Origin: an uncultured Brachyspira sp.
Lineage (GTDB): Bacteria > Spirochaetota > Brachyspiria > Brachyspirales > Brachyspiraceae
Direction: 5' to 3'
DNA: 15,324 nucleotides
Assembly (NCBI RefSeq): GCF_949287625.1
Contig: NZ_CASEGO010000071.1
Span: 1 to 15,324 of the forward strand
The notes beneath the pieces were generated by a model that saw nothing but the letters and a program-made list of their open reading frames with translations, was not told where the DNA came from and did not search any database. This document shows positions 6,900 through 13,929 of the stretch, piece by piece. The position numbers and the translations under genes were made by a program. Positions within the stretch are counted from its first letter, which is position 1, and every line of letters begins with the position of its first letter.

Positions 6900-7949
6900 C
6901 TAAAACAAATAATAAAGCGGTGATTCTTCTTTTACAAAAGGCTTTAACTCATCAAAACTAAAACTTATCTCCGTTATTCCAGTAGAATACGGAGCTATGT
7001 CATAAGCCTGCCATACAAAATTAATTGAATTAGGAAGTATCCTAAATGTTGAACTTTCTAATGTTATAGCATTAAAATCAAAATAATCCTCTTTAGTGCT
7101 TCCTGTTTTTAATATTTTTTCTCTCATTAATGATATTAAATTAGGATTATTAAAATCACTTATTAAATCTCTTATAGTAATAAGATTAGAATTCTCCAAA
7201 GAAAAAACTTCCTGAATATTTGCTGTATTTCCATGAGCTCCGCCTGTGTACATAGATGAATAATTATCAAGTGCTATTACTCTGCTGTCTATATAGCCTA
7301 CATTAACAGTATTATCTATTTCATAAGTTATATTGCTTGAACCTACATATAATAAAGCTTTCCATTCATTATAATAATTATCACATTCTTCTTCTATGTA
7401 CATTATAGAATTATCAATATTTGATGTTTCATCTTCATTATTTTTAATAAATGAAAATGAAGTTCTATGATATGAAAATATGGAATTGCTGATACTGTCA
7501 TTTTTATAATAATCTATAATATTAGCATAATATACAGGCAGATTTCTATTAAGAGAAAACTCCATATCCTTAACTTCATTACTTTCATCATACCTTATTT
7601 CTGCATTAAAAGATATATCATCAGTCAATACTCCATTTATATTCGCATGCATATTATTATTTTCATCTACTTCCTGCATGTTTAATTTATTATTATTAAT
7701 ACTTCCAGTAATTAATGCCTTTTTATTTTTGGTATAATAATATCCGCTTATGCTGTTTTTCTTACTATTAATATACAAATACATAGAAGCCTTTTCTCCT
7801 GATATATTCCCGCTAAGCATATAGAACTTTGATTCTTCTATAGAAGATCCGATTTTATTATCAGCATTATTATTATATGAAGATTCATTTTTACCACATG
7901 AAACTATAATTATTATTAATAAGAAAATATATACAAACCTTTTTAACAT
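6900..7949 (-). CDS. lipoprotein with C-terminal DUF3298/RsiV-like domain
   Basis: The 349-residue product begins MLKRF, then a hydrophobic stretch ending IIVSC, with C18 the likely lipidated Cys. A Ser/Asn-rich tether follows. Residues about 42-130 show repeated beta-strands (GNISGEKASMYLYI..., SISGYYY). The C-terminal half looks like DUF3298 as found in RsiV and PdaC-type proteins, with YTGGAHGN (234-241) and later FVWQAYDIAPYSTGITEISF followed by FDELKPF. In other bacteria this domain binds ligands such as lysozyme or accompanies polysaccharide deacetylases; no deacetylase domain is present here. An AAGGGA motif about seven bases before the ATG sets the start. It is divergent from the MoxR-like gene and appears monocistronic; the MITE-like element begins 44 bases after its stop and its stem may affect the transcript end. 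A surface ligand-binding role is inference. Confidence 0.82.
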   Translation of the reverse strand: MLKRFVYIFLLIIIIVSCGKNESSYNNNADNKIGSSIEESKFYMLSGNISGEKASMYLYINSKKNSISGYYYTKNKKALITGSINNNKLNMQEVDENNNMHANINGVLTDDISFNAEIRYDESNEVKDMEFSLNRNLPVYYANIIDYYKNDSISNSIFSYHRTSFSFIKNNEDETSNIDNSIMYIEEECDNYYNEWKALLYVGSSNITYEIDNTVNVGYIDSRVIALDNYSSMYTGGAHGNTANIQEVFSLENSNLITIRDLISDFNNPNLISLMREKILKTGSTKEDYFDFNAITLESSTFRILPNSINFVWQAYDIAPYSTGITEISFSFDELKPFVKEESPLYYLF

Positions 7950-7982
7950 AAAAAATCCCTTCTATTTTTTACTATAACTTTA

Positions 7983-8010
7983 AATATATAAATAATAGGC
8001 AAATAATCAA
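7983..8010 (-). promoter_or_regulatory. candidate promoter of the DUF3298 lipoprotein gene
   Basis: On the minus strand TTGATT (8010-8005), 16 bases and TATATT (7988-7983) precede the gene by about 35 bases. It is back-to-back with the promoter of the MoxR-like gene. Confidence 0.4.
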
Positions 8011-8037
8011 TAAAGTTATTAAAATTATTATAAATAA

Positions 8038-8066
8038 TTGACTTTTTATAAGATTAATAATATCAT
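8038..8066 (+). promoter_or_regulatory. promoter of the MoxR-like ATPase gene
   Basis: TTGACT (8038-8043), 17 bases and TATCAT (8061-8066) form a good sigma-70 promoter. The TTG at 8038 that could open a longer reading frame is the -35 box, which argues for translation starting at 8104. Confidence 0.6.
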
Positions 8067-8103
8067 TAAAAAATATAAATTTCTTCTAAAAAAAGAGGCT
8101 AAA

Positions 8104-8964
8104 ATGGATAAAGAAAGAATAGAAAATGTAGAGCTAATACTATCGCACCCAGATAATTTGAATATAAAATGGACAGGTCAGAGCGATTTGGTAAGACAGA
8201 TAATGGCTGCTTGGCATGTAATATCAGAAGATGATATACCTCTAAACCCTAGAATAGTGGGAAAACCTGGTGCTGGAAAAACTACACTTTCATACTATGC
8301 CGCTAAAGAGCTTCTAAAAAGAGATGTTTATATATTTCAATGTACAGTTGATACAAGACCGGAAGATTTGATAGTAATACCTGTAATATCTGAAAACAAT
8401 AAAATTAATTATCATGCATCAAGTTTGGTAACAGCGATGATTAAAGGAGGAGTTGCCATACTAGATGAAGGAAACAGAATGAGCGAAAAAACTTGGGCTT
8501 CTCTTGCACCGCTTCTTGATGACAGAAGATATGTAGAAAGCGTAATAGCTGGTATAAAAATAAAAGCTCACCCTGATTTTAGAATAATAGTTACTATGAA
8601 TGATGACGCAAGTACATTTGAACTTCCAGAATATATACATTCGCGTCTTCAGCCTACTATAGAACTTCCTTTCCCTGATGTTAAAGAAGAATATGATATA
8701 CTAAGAATGAATCTTCCTTTTGCTGATGATGAAATATTAAAAATCACAGTAGGATTTCTTCAAAAGTCGCATATACATAATGCTTCTTTCTCTGTAAGAG
8801 ATGGTATTAATATGGCTAGATATGCTATGAAACTATATAAAAGTAATATTGCCTCAAGCAGAGATACAGCATTTTTAATAGCTTTAAAATCTGTACTTGG
8901 TACTGAAGGTCTTAGAATACTCAGTCTTAATATAGATGATGAGAATAATGCAAGCACCAGATAA
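8104..8964 (+). CDS. MoxR-like AAA+ ATPase
   Basis: The 286-residue product is an AAA+ ATPase of the MoxR/dynein-related (AAA_5) type. From the ATG at 8104, Walker A is GKPGAGKT (53-60), Walker B is VAILDEGNR (117-125) and sensor 1 lies in IIVTMND (161-167). SRL (180-182) probably contains the arginine finger. HASSLVTAMIKGG before Walker B matches the usual MoxR insert region. MoxR proteins typically act as chaperones that assemble or insert metals into partner complexes, usually beside a VWA-domain gene. None is adjacent here, and both neighbours are divergent or distant. AGAGG about six bases upstream supports the chosen ATG; a 22-codon TTG extension would begin within the promoter. No good U-tract terminator follows; the inverted 70-bp repeat begins 12 bases after the stop. 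Cytoplasmic. Confidence 0.88.
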   Translation: MDKERIENVELILSHPDNLNIKWTGQSDLVRQIMAAWHVISEDDIPLNPRIVGKPGAGKTTLSYYAAKELLKRDVYIFQCTVDTRPEDLIVIPVISENNKINYHASSLVTAMIKGGVAILDEGNRMSEKTWASLAPLLDDRRYVESVIAGIKIKAHPDFRIIVTMNDDASTFELPEYIHSRLQPTIELPFPDVKEEYDILRMNLPFADDEILKITVGFLQKSHIHNASFSVRDGINMARYAMKLYKSNIASSRDTAFLIALKSVLGTEGLRILSLNIDDENNASTR

Positions 8965-8975
8965 TATTTTATTAT

Positions 8976-9045
8976 TATATACTGGAACGATTTCATTTTG
9001 TCAACTGATGTACATTATATAGAATTATCAACTTTTTTGCCGCAC
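8976..9045 (-). repeat. 70-bp dispersed repeat, copy B (inverted partner of 30-99)
   Basis: This is the reverse-orientation copy of the 30-99 repeat, differing at two positions. On the minus strand it carries TTGACA, a 17-base spacer and TATATA, which would fire into the 3' end of the MoxR-like gene and make antisense RNA. Its distal end runs into a GC-rich hairpin. Confidence 0.85.
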
Positions 9046-9078
9046 ACGCTCTGCGGGATTCGCAGGGCAAAGCCACCA
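9038..9078. repeat. GC-rich hairpin module related to the MITE core
   Basis: GCTCTGCG (9048-9055) and CGCAGGGC (9061-9068) pair over eight positions, one of them G-U, around the loop GGATT. The module begins TGCCGCAC and ends TTCGCAG...GCAAAGCC. The GC-rich centre of 6563-6855, read on the minus strand, has the same borders with a longer middle, so this may be a shortened member of one repeat family. No U-tract follows, so it is not a standard terminator. Confidence 0.5.
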
Positions 9079-9104
9079 CAAACAATAAATTTTAAAAACT
9101 AACT

Positions 9105-9134
9105 TTTGACAAACCATATCTGTTTAGGTATATA
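9105..9134 (+). repeat. short promoter-like dispersed repeat, copy 2
   Basis: TTGACA (9106-9111), 17 bases and TATATA (9129-9134) resemble a promoter, and the whole segment matches the reverse complement of about 6412-6438. No gene begins within 300 bases downstream, so any transcript would be a long leader or a non-coding RNA. Confidence 0.5.
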
Positions 9135-9353
9135 CTAAAGTATACTTAAAAAACTTATATAATAATTATTTGATAAAATGAAAATAAAAAATATTATTTA
9201 AATAATACTAGTATCTTGTTATGATTAATTTCTATATAAAACATTGTCTCTTTTAATTTAAAGAATTATATATGTAATTTTGTAAGAAATATATTATACC
9301 AATTTATAACAAAGAAAAAATGTAAAATTTTAGTAAAAAAAGAGTAAATTTAA
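9135..9353. other. non-coding AT-rich spacer
   Basis: Between the promoter-like repeat and the PepSY-like gene promoter I see only AT-rich sequence. It holds no RBS-supported reading frame and no stable GC-containing hairpin. Confidence 0.4.
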
Positions 9354-9382
9354 TTGACATTATTTAATAAATATACTATAAT
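9354..9382 (+). promoter_or_regulatory. perfect consensus sigma-70 promoter for the PepSY-like gene pair
   Basis: TTGACA (9354-9359), exactly 17 bases and TATAAT (9377-9382) match consensus at all twelve positions. Transcription should start near 9389, giving a 5' leader of about 65 bases. This predicts strong, largely unregulated expression of the two following genes. Confidence 0.9.
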
Positions 9383-9454
9383 TATAATGTAAAGATAATT
9401 TACTAGCAAACAACATGTCTTTACAAATGAAACAATTAATAAAGGGGATAGTTT

Positions 9455-10069
9455 ATGACTACAATAAAAAAATCATTATCAATACTTTTTGTTTTAGCAA
9501 TATGTACAGGTTCATTATTTGCTCAGTATAATGGATACTATGATAATCAGCAGGGAGGTCAAGGAGGATATCAGGATCCTTACGGACAGCAAGGAGGTCA
9601 GGGAGGATATCAAGATCCTTATGGTCAGCCTCAAGTACAGCCAGACCCTCAAAATAATTATCAAGACCCTTATGCACAGCAAGGAGGTCAAAATAACGCA
9701 CAATATGGATACGGTGTTCAATTATCATCTATACCTCAAAATGCTCAGAACTTTATAAAACAGCATTTTGCTAATGTAAAAGTAACTTTTATAGAAAGAG
9801 ATTGGGACGATATTGAAGTATATTTAGAAAACGGAACACAAATAGATTTCTTCCCTAACGGTGATTGGAAAGAAGTAAAATGTTACGGAAATATGCCTGC
9901 TACTATACTTCCAGCTAATGTTATGAATACAATAAAAAGAACTTATCCTAATGCTGCCATCATAAAAATAGAAAAACAATTCACTACATTTGAAATAAAA
10001 TTAAATAATATGATGGAATTATATATAGATAGTAACGGACAGTTATTAGGTCAGAAATGGGACGATTAA
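9455..10069 (+). CDS. exported PepSY-like protein with Gln/Gly/Tyr-rich repeat region
   Basis: A signal peptide (residues 1-23, ending SLFA before Q) leads into a low-complexity region (about 24-87) made of 13-residue QQGGQGGYQDPYG units. Two units are near perfect and two degenerate. Residues about 88-204 form a PepSY-like (PF11396, BLIP-type fold) domain of two similar halves. Each half has a helix with N.IK..(F/Y)(A/P)N, then paired strands, ending in the second half with NNMMELYIDSNGQLLGQ and a terminal WDD. The start has AAGGGGAT about five bases upstream. It is expressed from a perfect consensus promoter and followed 44 bases later by a one-unit paralog sharing its terminator. Family members are periplasmic or surface proteins of poorly known function. 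The repeat region resembles extracellular or prion-like low-complexity sequence, and its length could vary between strains. Confidence 0.88.
   Translation: MTTIKKSLSILFVLAICTGSLFAQYNGYYDNQQGGQGGYQDPYGQQGGQGGYQDPYGQPQVQPDPQNNYQDPYAQQGGQNNAQYGYGVQLSSIPQNAQNFIKQHFANVKVTFIERDWDDIEVYLENGTQIDFFPNGDWKEVKCYGNMPATILPANVMNTIKRTYPNAAIIKIEKQFTTFEIKLNNMMELYIDSNGQLLGQKWDD
9548..9625 (+). repeat. two 39-bp in-frame tandem repeats
   Basis: Positions 9548-9586 and 9587-9625 each encode QQGGQGGYQDPYG. They differ at only a few mostly silent positions (CAGCAGGG/CAGCAAGG, CAGGATCCTTAC/CAAGATCCTTAT). A degenerate third copy lies near 9656-9695. The unit is a multiple of three, so copy number can change without a frameshift. 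Confidence 0.85.
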
Positions 10070-10113
10070 TTTAATATTTTCATAAAAATAATTTAATTAA
10101 AAAGGAGAAAAAT

Positions 10114-10365
10114 ATGAAAAAAATACTTTGTTTATTAGCAGCTTTAACAGTTTTAAGTACTTCAGCTTTATTTGCTGATTGGTATGTACCTCTCAATCAG
10201 GTTCCTCAAGCAGTACTTGCTACAGCTAGAAGAACATATCCTCAGGCTCAAATTTGGGCAGTAGAAATGGAACACTATAATGTGTATAAAGTAAAAATGA
10301 ATAATATGATGGAATTGTACATTGATAAATCAGGACAGCTTTTAGGTCAGGAATGGGACGATTAA
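10114..10365 (+). CDS. short exported PepSY-like protein (single unit)
   Basis: The 83-residue product has a signal peptide (about 1-21, ending ALFA before DW) and one PepSY-like unit. The unit contains LNQVPQAVLATARRTYPQAQ, then NNMMELYIDKSGQLLGQ and a C-terminal WDD. It closely matches the last roughly 60 residues of the protein encoded just upstream, so it looks like a tandem duplicate of that half-domain without the repeat region. AAGGAG about seven bases before the ATG supports the start. The 44-base gap and shared strong terminator make an operon. Since PepSY-like folds usually use two units, this product may dimerise or pair with its neighbour; that is inference. Confidence 0.87.
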   Translation: MKKILCLLAALTVLSTSALFADWYVPLNQVPQAVLATARRTYPQAQIWAVEMEHYNVYKVKMNNMMELYIDKSGQLLGQEWDD

Positions 10366-10390
10366 TTAGAAATATAAAACATTAAAGATA

Positions 10391-10436
10391 AAAGAACAGA
10401 GGATAATATATTTAATCCTCTGTTCTTTTTTTATTT
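10391..10436 (+). terminator. Rho-independent terminator of the PepSY-like gene pair
   Basis: A perfect 14-bp stem (10391-10404 with 10415-10428; core AGAACAGAGGAT and ATCCTCTGTTCT) has a 10-base loop and a long T-run to about 10436. It starts 25 bases after the stop codon. Confidence 0.95.
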
Positions 10437-10610
10437 AGGTAAGTAGTAGAAATTTATAAATTATTTTATTCAATTTTTTCCTAAGTCTGCTATAAATAAT
10501 TGTACTTGTCATGTTTCGATACTGACTCAAATAACTAAAAAATATGTTTTTGATAAATTATAGTCATTTAGATTATGATAAAGTTTTTATTTGATTTTTT
10601 TTGTTTTTTG

Positions 10611-10616
10611 TATAAT
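10611..10616 (+). promoter_or_regulatory. -10 box upstream of the PfkB-family kinase gene
   Basis: A consensus TATAAT lies 48 bases before the ATG, in a long T-rich tract. No convincing -35 box is present at 16-18 bases (TTGATT at 10591 is only 14 bases away), so activation by a regulator is possible. Confidence 0.4.
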
Positions 10617-10663
10617 CTATATATTAGATGTTATTTATCAAAAATAAAATATAGGAGTTCTTT

Positions 10664-11590
10664 ATGATTTACACTGTAACACTCAATCCTGCTGTGGATT
10701 ACTATATGGATATGAATAAATTAGAAGAAGGAGAATTAAACAAAGTAAATAATTCGTATACTTTGGCAGGAGGAAAGGGAATAAATGTTTCTAAAGTGTT
10801 AAAAAATTTCGGAATTGAATCTATGGCTTTAGGCTTTTGCGGCGGATTTACTGGAGAATATATAAGGACAGATTTAAATAAATATGGAATTAAAGATAAT
10901 TTTATTTTACTTGAAGAAGATACTAGAATAAATGTAAAAATAAAAACCGAAAAAAAAGAAACTGAAATAATGGGAAAATCTCCTAAAATACTTCAGCAAA
11001 ATATAGATGCATTACTTTCTATTATTGATAGTATAGAAGATAATGATATATTGGTTCTCTCTGGAAGTGTGCCTAGTTCTGTAAAAGAAGATATTTATAA
11101 AGATATTATAAACAAAACGAAATCAAAAAATAATGTTAGAGTAATAGTAGATTCTAGAGATAATGCTTTTAAAATAGCTGTAAAAGAAAATGTTTTTCTT
11201 ACTAAACCTAATAAAAAAGAATTATCAGAGTATTTTGGAAAGGATATACGTTCTGTCTATGATATAATTGTTTATGCACAGCAATTAGTAAAAGATGGAA
11301 GTGAAAATGTTATAGTATCCTTAGGAAAGGAAGGCTCTATTATAGTTAATAAAGATGAGGCATATATAGGAAATGCTCCTGAGGGTGAGCTTGTAAGTTC
11401 TGTTGGGGCTGGTGATGCTATGGTAGCAGGCATTGTATATGGAATAAGTCAAAATTTAAATATAATTGATTCTTATAAATACGCTATAGCTTCAGGAACT
11501 GCAACTGCTTTTAGTGAAGGGCTTACTACATTTGAAAGTATGAATAATTTGCTGGATAAAGTAGAAGTGAAAAAGATTAATTTGAAATAA
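10664..11590 (+). CDS. fruK: PfkB-family sugar-phosphate kinase, probably 1-phosphofructokinase
   Basis: The 308-residue product has the full PfkB set: N-terminal TLNPAVD (6-12), GGKGINVS (36-43), LSGSVP (132-137), KPNKKEL (181-187), SLGKEG (219-224) and the catalytic GAGDAMVAG (248-256) with D251 as the base. This signature and length fit the FruK/LacC branch, which phosphorylates fructose 1-phosphate or tagatose 6-phosphate in the cytoplasm. FruK is the likelier reading. No PTS transporter (fruA) or DeoR-type repressor (fruR) is adjacent, so the substrate cannot be settled by context. AGGAG lies six bases before the ATG. The gene has its own terminator and appears monocistronic. Confidence 0.85.
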   Translation: MIYTVTLNPAVDYYMDMNKLEEGELNKVNNSYTLAGGKGINVSKVLKNFGIESMALGFCGGFTGEYIRTDLNKYGIKDNFILLEEDTRINVKIKTEKKETEIMGKSPKILQQNIDALLSIIDSIEDNDILVLSGSVPSSVKEDIYKDIINKTKSKNNVRVIVDSRDNAFKIAVKENVFLTKPNKKELSEYFGKDIRSVYDIIVYAQQLVKDGSENVIVSLGKEGSIIVNKDEAYIGNAPEGELVSSVGAGDAMVAGIVYGISQNLNIIDSYKYAIASGTATAFSEGLTTFESMNNLLDKVEVKKINLK

Positions 11591-11609
11591 AAACTTAAAT
11601 TTATTTTTT

Positions 11610-11650
11610 AGAGCAGAAAGTTAAATGCAGGTCTTCTGCTCTTTTTATTT
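11610..11650 (+). terminator. Rho-independent terminator of the PfkB-family kinase gene
   Basis: AGAGCAGAA (11610-11618) pairs perfectly with TTCTGCTCT (11634-11642) around a 15-base loop. TTTTTATTTT follows directly. It lies 20 bases after the stop. Confidence 0.92.
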
Positions 11651-11722
11651 TAATATGTAAACTATTAATATCGTTATGTAAACTAAAAATGTAAAAAAAA
11701 ATTATATTATCTATATTTCTTA

Positions 11723-11764
11723 TTGATTTAATAATAAAACAATCTTAATATATATTAAGATTGT
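11723..11764 (+). promoter_or_regulatory. promoter with its -10 box inside a perfect 26-bp palindrome
   Basis: TTGATT (11723-11728), 17 bases and TAATAT (11746-11751) form a candidate promoter. Positions 11739-11764 are an exact 26-bp palindrome with half-site ACAATCTTAATAT, whose centre coincides with the -10 box. It ends 17 bases before the ATG, next to the ribosome binding site. A dimeric repressor bound here would block polymerase; alternatively, if transcription starts upstream, it would form an RNA hairpin close to the ribosome binding site. Confidence 0.6.
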
Positions 11765-11781
11765 AAAGGCGGAGTGATAAT

Positions 11782-12489
11782 ATGATAAAAAAAATTATAA
11801 TAGCTTCTGTAATGTTTATTAACTCTTTTATACTATACGGAGAGTATTATGGTATAAATGAGTGGTATTTAATTGAAAAAACAGACCCTATAACAGATGA
11901 TAAAGAAATATCTATTTTTATTAAAAAGAAAGAAGAAAACAGTTTAAATTTCAATACTTTGATGATAAAAATCGATAAAAACTCCATTAATATAAACTTA
12001 TATACTCCTTCTATTATATTTAAAGAGAGATTTAATGATAAAGATAAAATAACCCTTATATATCGTTTGGATAAAAATGAACCTAGGACAAATACAGTAA
12101 ATAAATATGGAGAAACAGAATTTTATTCATTATCTGCCAATCGGGAAGCATCTTCTGAGAAGAGTATAATACTTTTAAAAGAGTTGTTATCGCATAATGT
12201 TTTGGCTGTAAGGGCTTTTGAAAATATTGATAATGCAAGGCACACATATACTTATGTTTATGATTTAAATAGATTAAAAGAACTTATTTTGACTGCGAAT
12301 TTTGATGATACTATATTAGAAAATTCAGAAATAGAATCAATTATAGTAAATCAGCAGGATAATTCATCAGAAGAAAAAATTGACGAGAATAATTCTTCTG
12401 AAGCTAAAGACGATCCTAAAAAAACAGATAAAACTAATCATAAAGAAAATATTTATTTGATAGATGATATTAAATATGATGTAATATAA
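11782..12489 (+). CDS. exported protein of unknown function with acidic tail
   Basis: The 235-residue product has a probable signal peptide (about 1-20, ending ILYG before EYY). Residues about 26-172 form one domain: WYLIEKTDPITDDKEISIFI, then LMIKIDKNSININLYTPSIIF, DKITLIYRLDKNEPRTN, and a last strand-helix segment HTYTYVYDLNRLKELI. This order recalls small periplasmic proteins such as VasI, where W...DP..D.., L.I.C and Y.....V.YR.D occur in the same order. The match is by pattern only, and no type VI secretion genes are near. Residues about 185-225 are Asp/Glu/Ser/Asn/Lys-rich and likely disordered. GGCGGAG about seven bases upstream supports the start. It stands alone behind a palindromic operator candidate and converges on the TPR gene. 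Confidence 0.75.
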   Translation: MIKKIIIASVMFINSFILYGEYYGINEWYLIEKTDPITDDKEISIFIKKKEENSLNFNTLMIKIDKNSININLYTPSIIFKERFNDKDKITLIYRLDKNEPRTNTVNKYGETEFYSLSANREASSEKSIILLKELLSHNVLAVRAFENIDNARHTYTYVYDLNRLKELILTANFDDTILENSEIESIIVNQQDNSSEEKIDENNSSEAKDDPKKTDKTNHKENIYLIDDIKYDVI

Positions 12490-12523
12490 AACTTTATTTA
12501 TTGTTTTTATAAATTGTCCTTAT

Positions 12524-12570
12524 AAAAAAAGCCCTTTAAGAAATAGATTTTCCTAAAGGGCTTTAATTAT
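12524..12570. terminator. bidirectional terminator between converging genes
   Basis: AAAGCCCTTTA (12528-12538) and TAAAGGGCTTT (12554-12564) form a perfect 11-bp stem with a 15-base loop. The minus-strand reading is followed by a long T-run (complement of the A-run at 12524-12530), so it best serves the TPR gene. In the plus direction the tail is weaker, though it could also stop the converging gene. Confidence 0.9.
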
Positions 12571-12593
12571 TTGCTTTATTAAAAATATAGTTG

Positions 12594-13907
12594 TTATCTT
12601 AAATTAACGGCATTGCGGTATAAGAAATTTTTTCTGTCATTAGCATATTTAGCTTTAGAAGAAGTGGGATATTCAGCTAAATACTGATTATAAGTTTGAT
12701 ATGCTTTATCAAAATTTCTTGTATTATTATCGCCTTTTTCATATACTTCAGCTAAAAGAAGTATAGCATCTCCGCGTCTTGCAAACTTATTATTTCCTTC
12801 TAAAGATTTCTCTAATATAGGAGCAGCATCAGATATTCTTCCTAATGTTTTTAAGCTGTCAGCAATTTCATAAGCAGCATTTCCATACATAGAAGTAGAA
12901 GAATATTTATTCATAACATCATTAAAATAAGCGATAGCTTCATCAAGTTTATTTTCTGATTTTTTTACAACACCCATAGAATAAAGAGCTGCTGCTTTTT
13001 CATTATTATCTGCATTTTCTAAAGAAGATGCCTGTTTATACATATCAAAAGCATTATTATAGTCTTTATTTTGATTATAAATATCTCCTATTCTAAAATA
13101 GCTGTAAACAGAATATTTTGATTTAGGATACTGACTGATTACATTACTATAAGTATTAACAGCATTAGTATAATCTTTGATGTTTTTTAAATCTTCTGCA
13201 GATTTAAATAAAGCTATAGTTTCAGGATTAGATTCAACAGGTGCTTTAGCCTGAGTATTTTCTTTCATAACAGAAGGTTTTTTTGTAACTGATGACTGCT
13301 GATTAGTAGAAGCTGTATTGTTTTGATTAGTAGAAGTAGTATTAGCTTCATTAGTCATAGTTGTATTAGTAGATACAGTATTAGTAGACATTGTATCATT
13401 AGTCATAACTGCGTTAGTAGATACAGTGTTAGCAGATACTTCATTAGTCATAGTTTCATTATCTGGTTCTAATACAGCATTAGTTTCCATAGATGCCATT
13501 CCCTGACTATTAGTTACATTTATAGTATAGAAATATTTTCTGATTATATTTTCTTCATTATCTACTTGGAAATCTAATTTTCCTATTCCAGCAGTTAAAG
13601 TTCTGAATGTTAAAAAAGCATTAGTTTTATCTCTTGTAAATCTTACAAAATCCAAATTAGTAGAGTAGCTTGTTATACGTATATATCTGTCGAAGTTAGT
13701 AGCATTTAGTTTGATAGAAAATAGAGTATTTTCTGATAAATCTACAGTTTTTACTAGGTCTTTTTCTAAAGGTCCGCCTTTAATACGGGCTGCTGTTTCA
13801 TTAGTTACTACTTTATCATCTGGCTGTACAGTGATTGTTTCCTGAGCAAATGCTGCTTGGAAAATAGTAAACATAAGTAACATACTAGAACATAAAAAAA
13901 CACGCAT
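12594..13907 (-). CDS. exported TPR protein with Thr/Asn-rich repeat linker
   Basis: The 437-residue product has a signal peptide (about 1-21, ending AAFA before QE). An unrecognised beta-rich N-terminal domain follows (about 30-130), then a linker (about 140-205) of repeated STN/MTNE units such as STNTVSTNAVMTND. The C-terminal half (about 228-430) is a chain of about five tetratricopeptide repeats, with A.NTYSNVISQYPKSKYS, AFDMYKQASS, AIAYFNDVMNKYSSTSMYGNAAYEIA and AYQTYNQYLAEYPTSSKAKYA. The pattern resembles CpoB/YbgF and BamD-type periplasmic TPR proteins. AGGAG about seven bases before the ATG sets the start. It follows a small membrane protein gene by 22 bases and is presumably co-transcribed with it. 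An envelope scaffold role is likely but the partner is unknown. Confidence 0.85.
   Translation of the reverse strand: MRVFLCSSMLLMFTIFQAAFAQETITVQPDDKVVTNETAARIKGGPLEKDLVKTVDLSENTLFSIKLNATNFDRYIRITSYSTNLDFVRFTRDKTNAFLTFRTLTAGIGKLDFQVDNEENIIRKYFYTINVTNSQGMASMETNAVLEPDNETMTNEVSANTVSTNAVMTNDTMSTNTVSTNTTMTNEANTTSTNQNNTASTNQQSSVTKKPSVMKENTQAKAPVESNPETIALFKSAEDLKNIKDYTNAVNTYSNVISQYPKSKYSVYSYFRIGDIYNQNKDYNNAFDMYKQASSLENADNNEKAAALYSMGVVKKSENKLDEAIAYFNDVMNKYSSTSMYGNAAYEIADSLKTLGRISDAAPILEKSLEGNNKFARRGDAILLLAEVYEKGDNNTRNFDKAYQTYNQYLAEYPTSSKAKYANDRKNFLYRNAVNLR
13293..13490 (-). repeat. degenerate short-period repeat encoding the STN/MTN linker
   Basis: Copies of an ATTAGT-containing unit (reverse complement ACTAAT, encoding Thr-Asn) recur at short spacing, producing alternating S-T-N and M-T-N triplets. 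The units are multiples of three bases and imperfect, so linker length could vary without breaking the frame. Confidence 0.65.
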
Positions 13908-13929
13908 AATTATCTCCTAAAAGTTAGTA

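Noticed and set aside
8038..8103. TTG-initiated N-terminal extension of the MoxR-like protein
   Set aside because: The TTG is part of a TTGACT-17-TATCAT promoter, there is no ribosome binding site for it, and the ATG at 8104 has AGAGG at good spacing and begins the conserved region.
9048..9068. GC hairpin as the terminator of the MoxR-like gene
   Set aside because: It is over 80 bases past the stop, has no T-run on either side in the right position, and belongs to a repeat module.
9459..9758. Alternative-frame ORFs over the repeat region of the PepSY-like gene
   Set aside because: They are shadows produced by the repetitive sequence; the plus-strand frame from 9455 has a promoter, ribosome binding site, signal peptide and recognisable domain.
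13293..13490. CRISPR-like array
   Set aside because: The repeats are short, imperfect, in-frame and encode a Thr/Asn linker inside an expressed gene; there are no spacers of uniform length.
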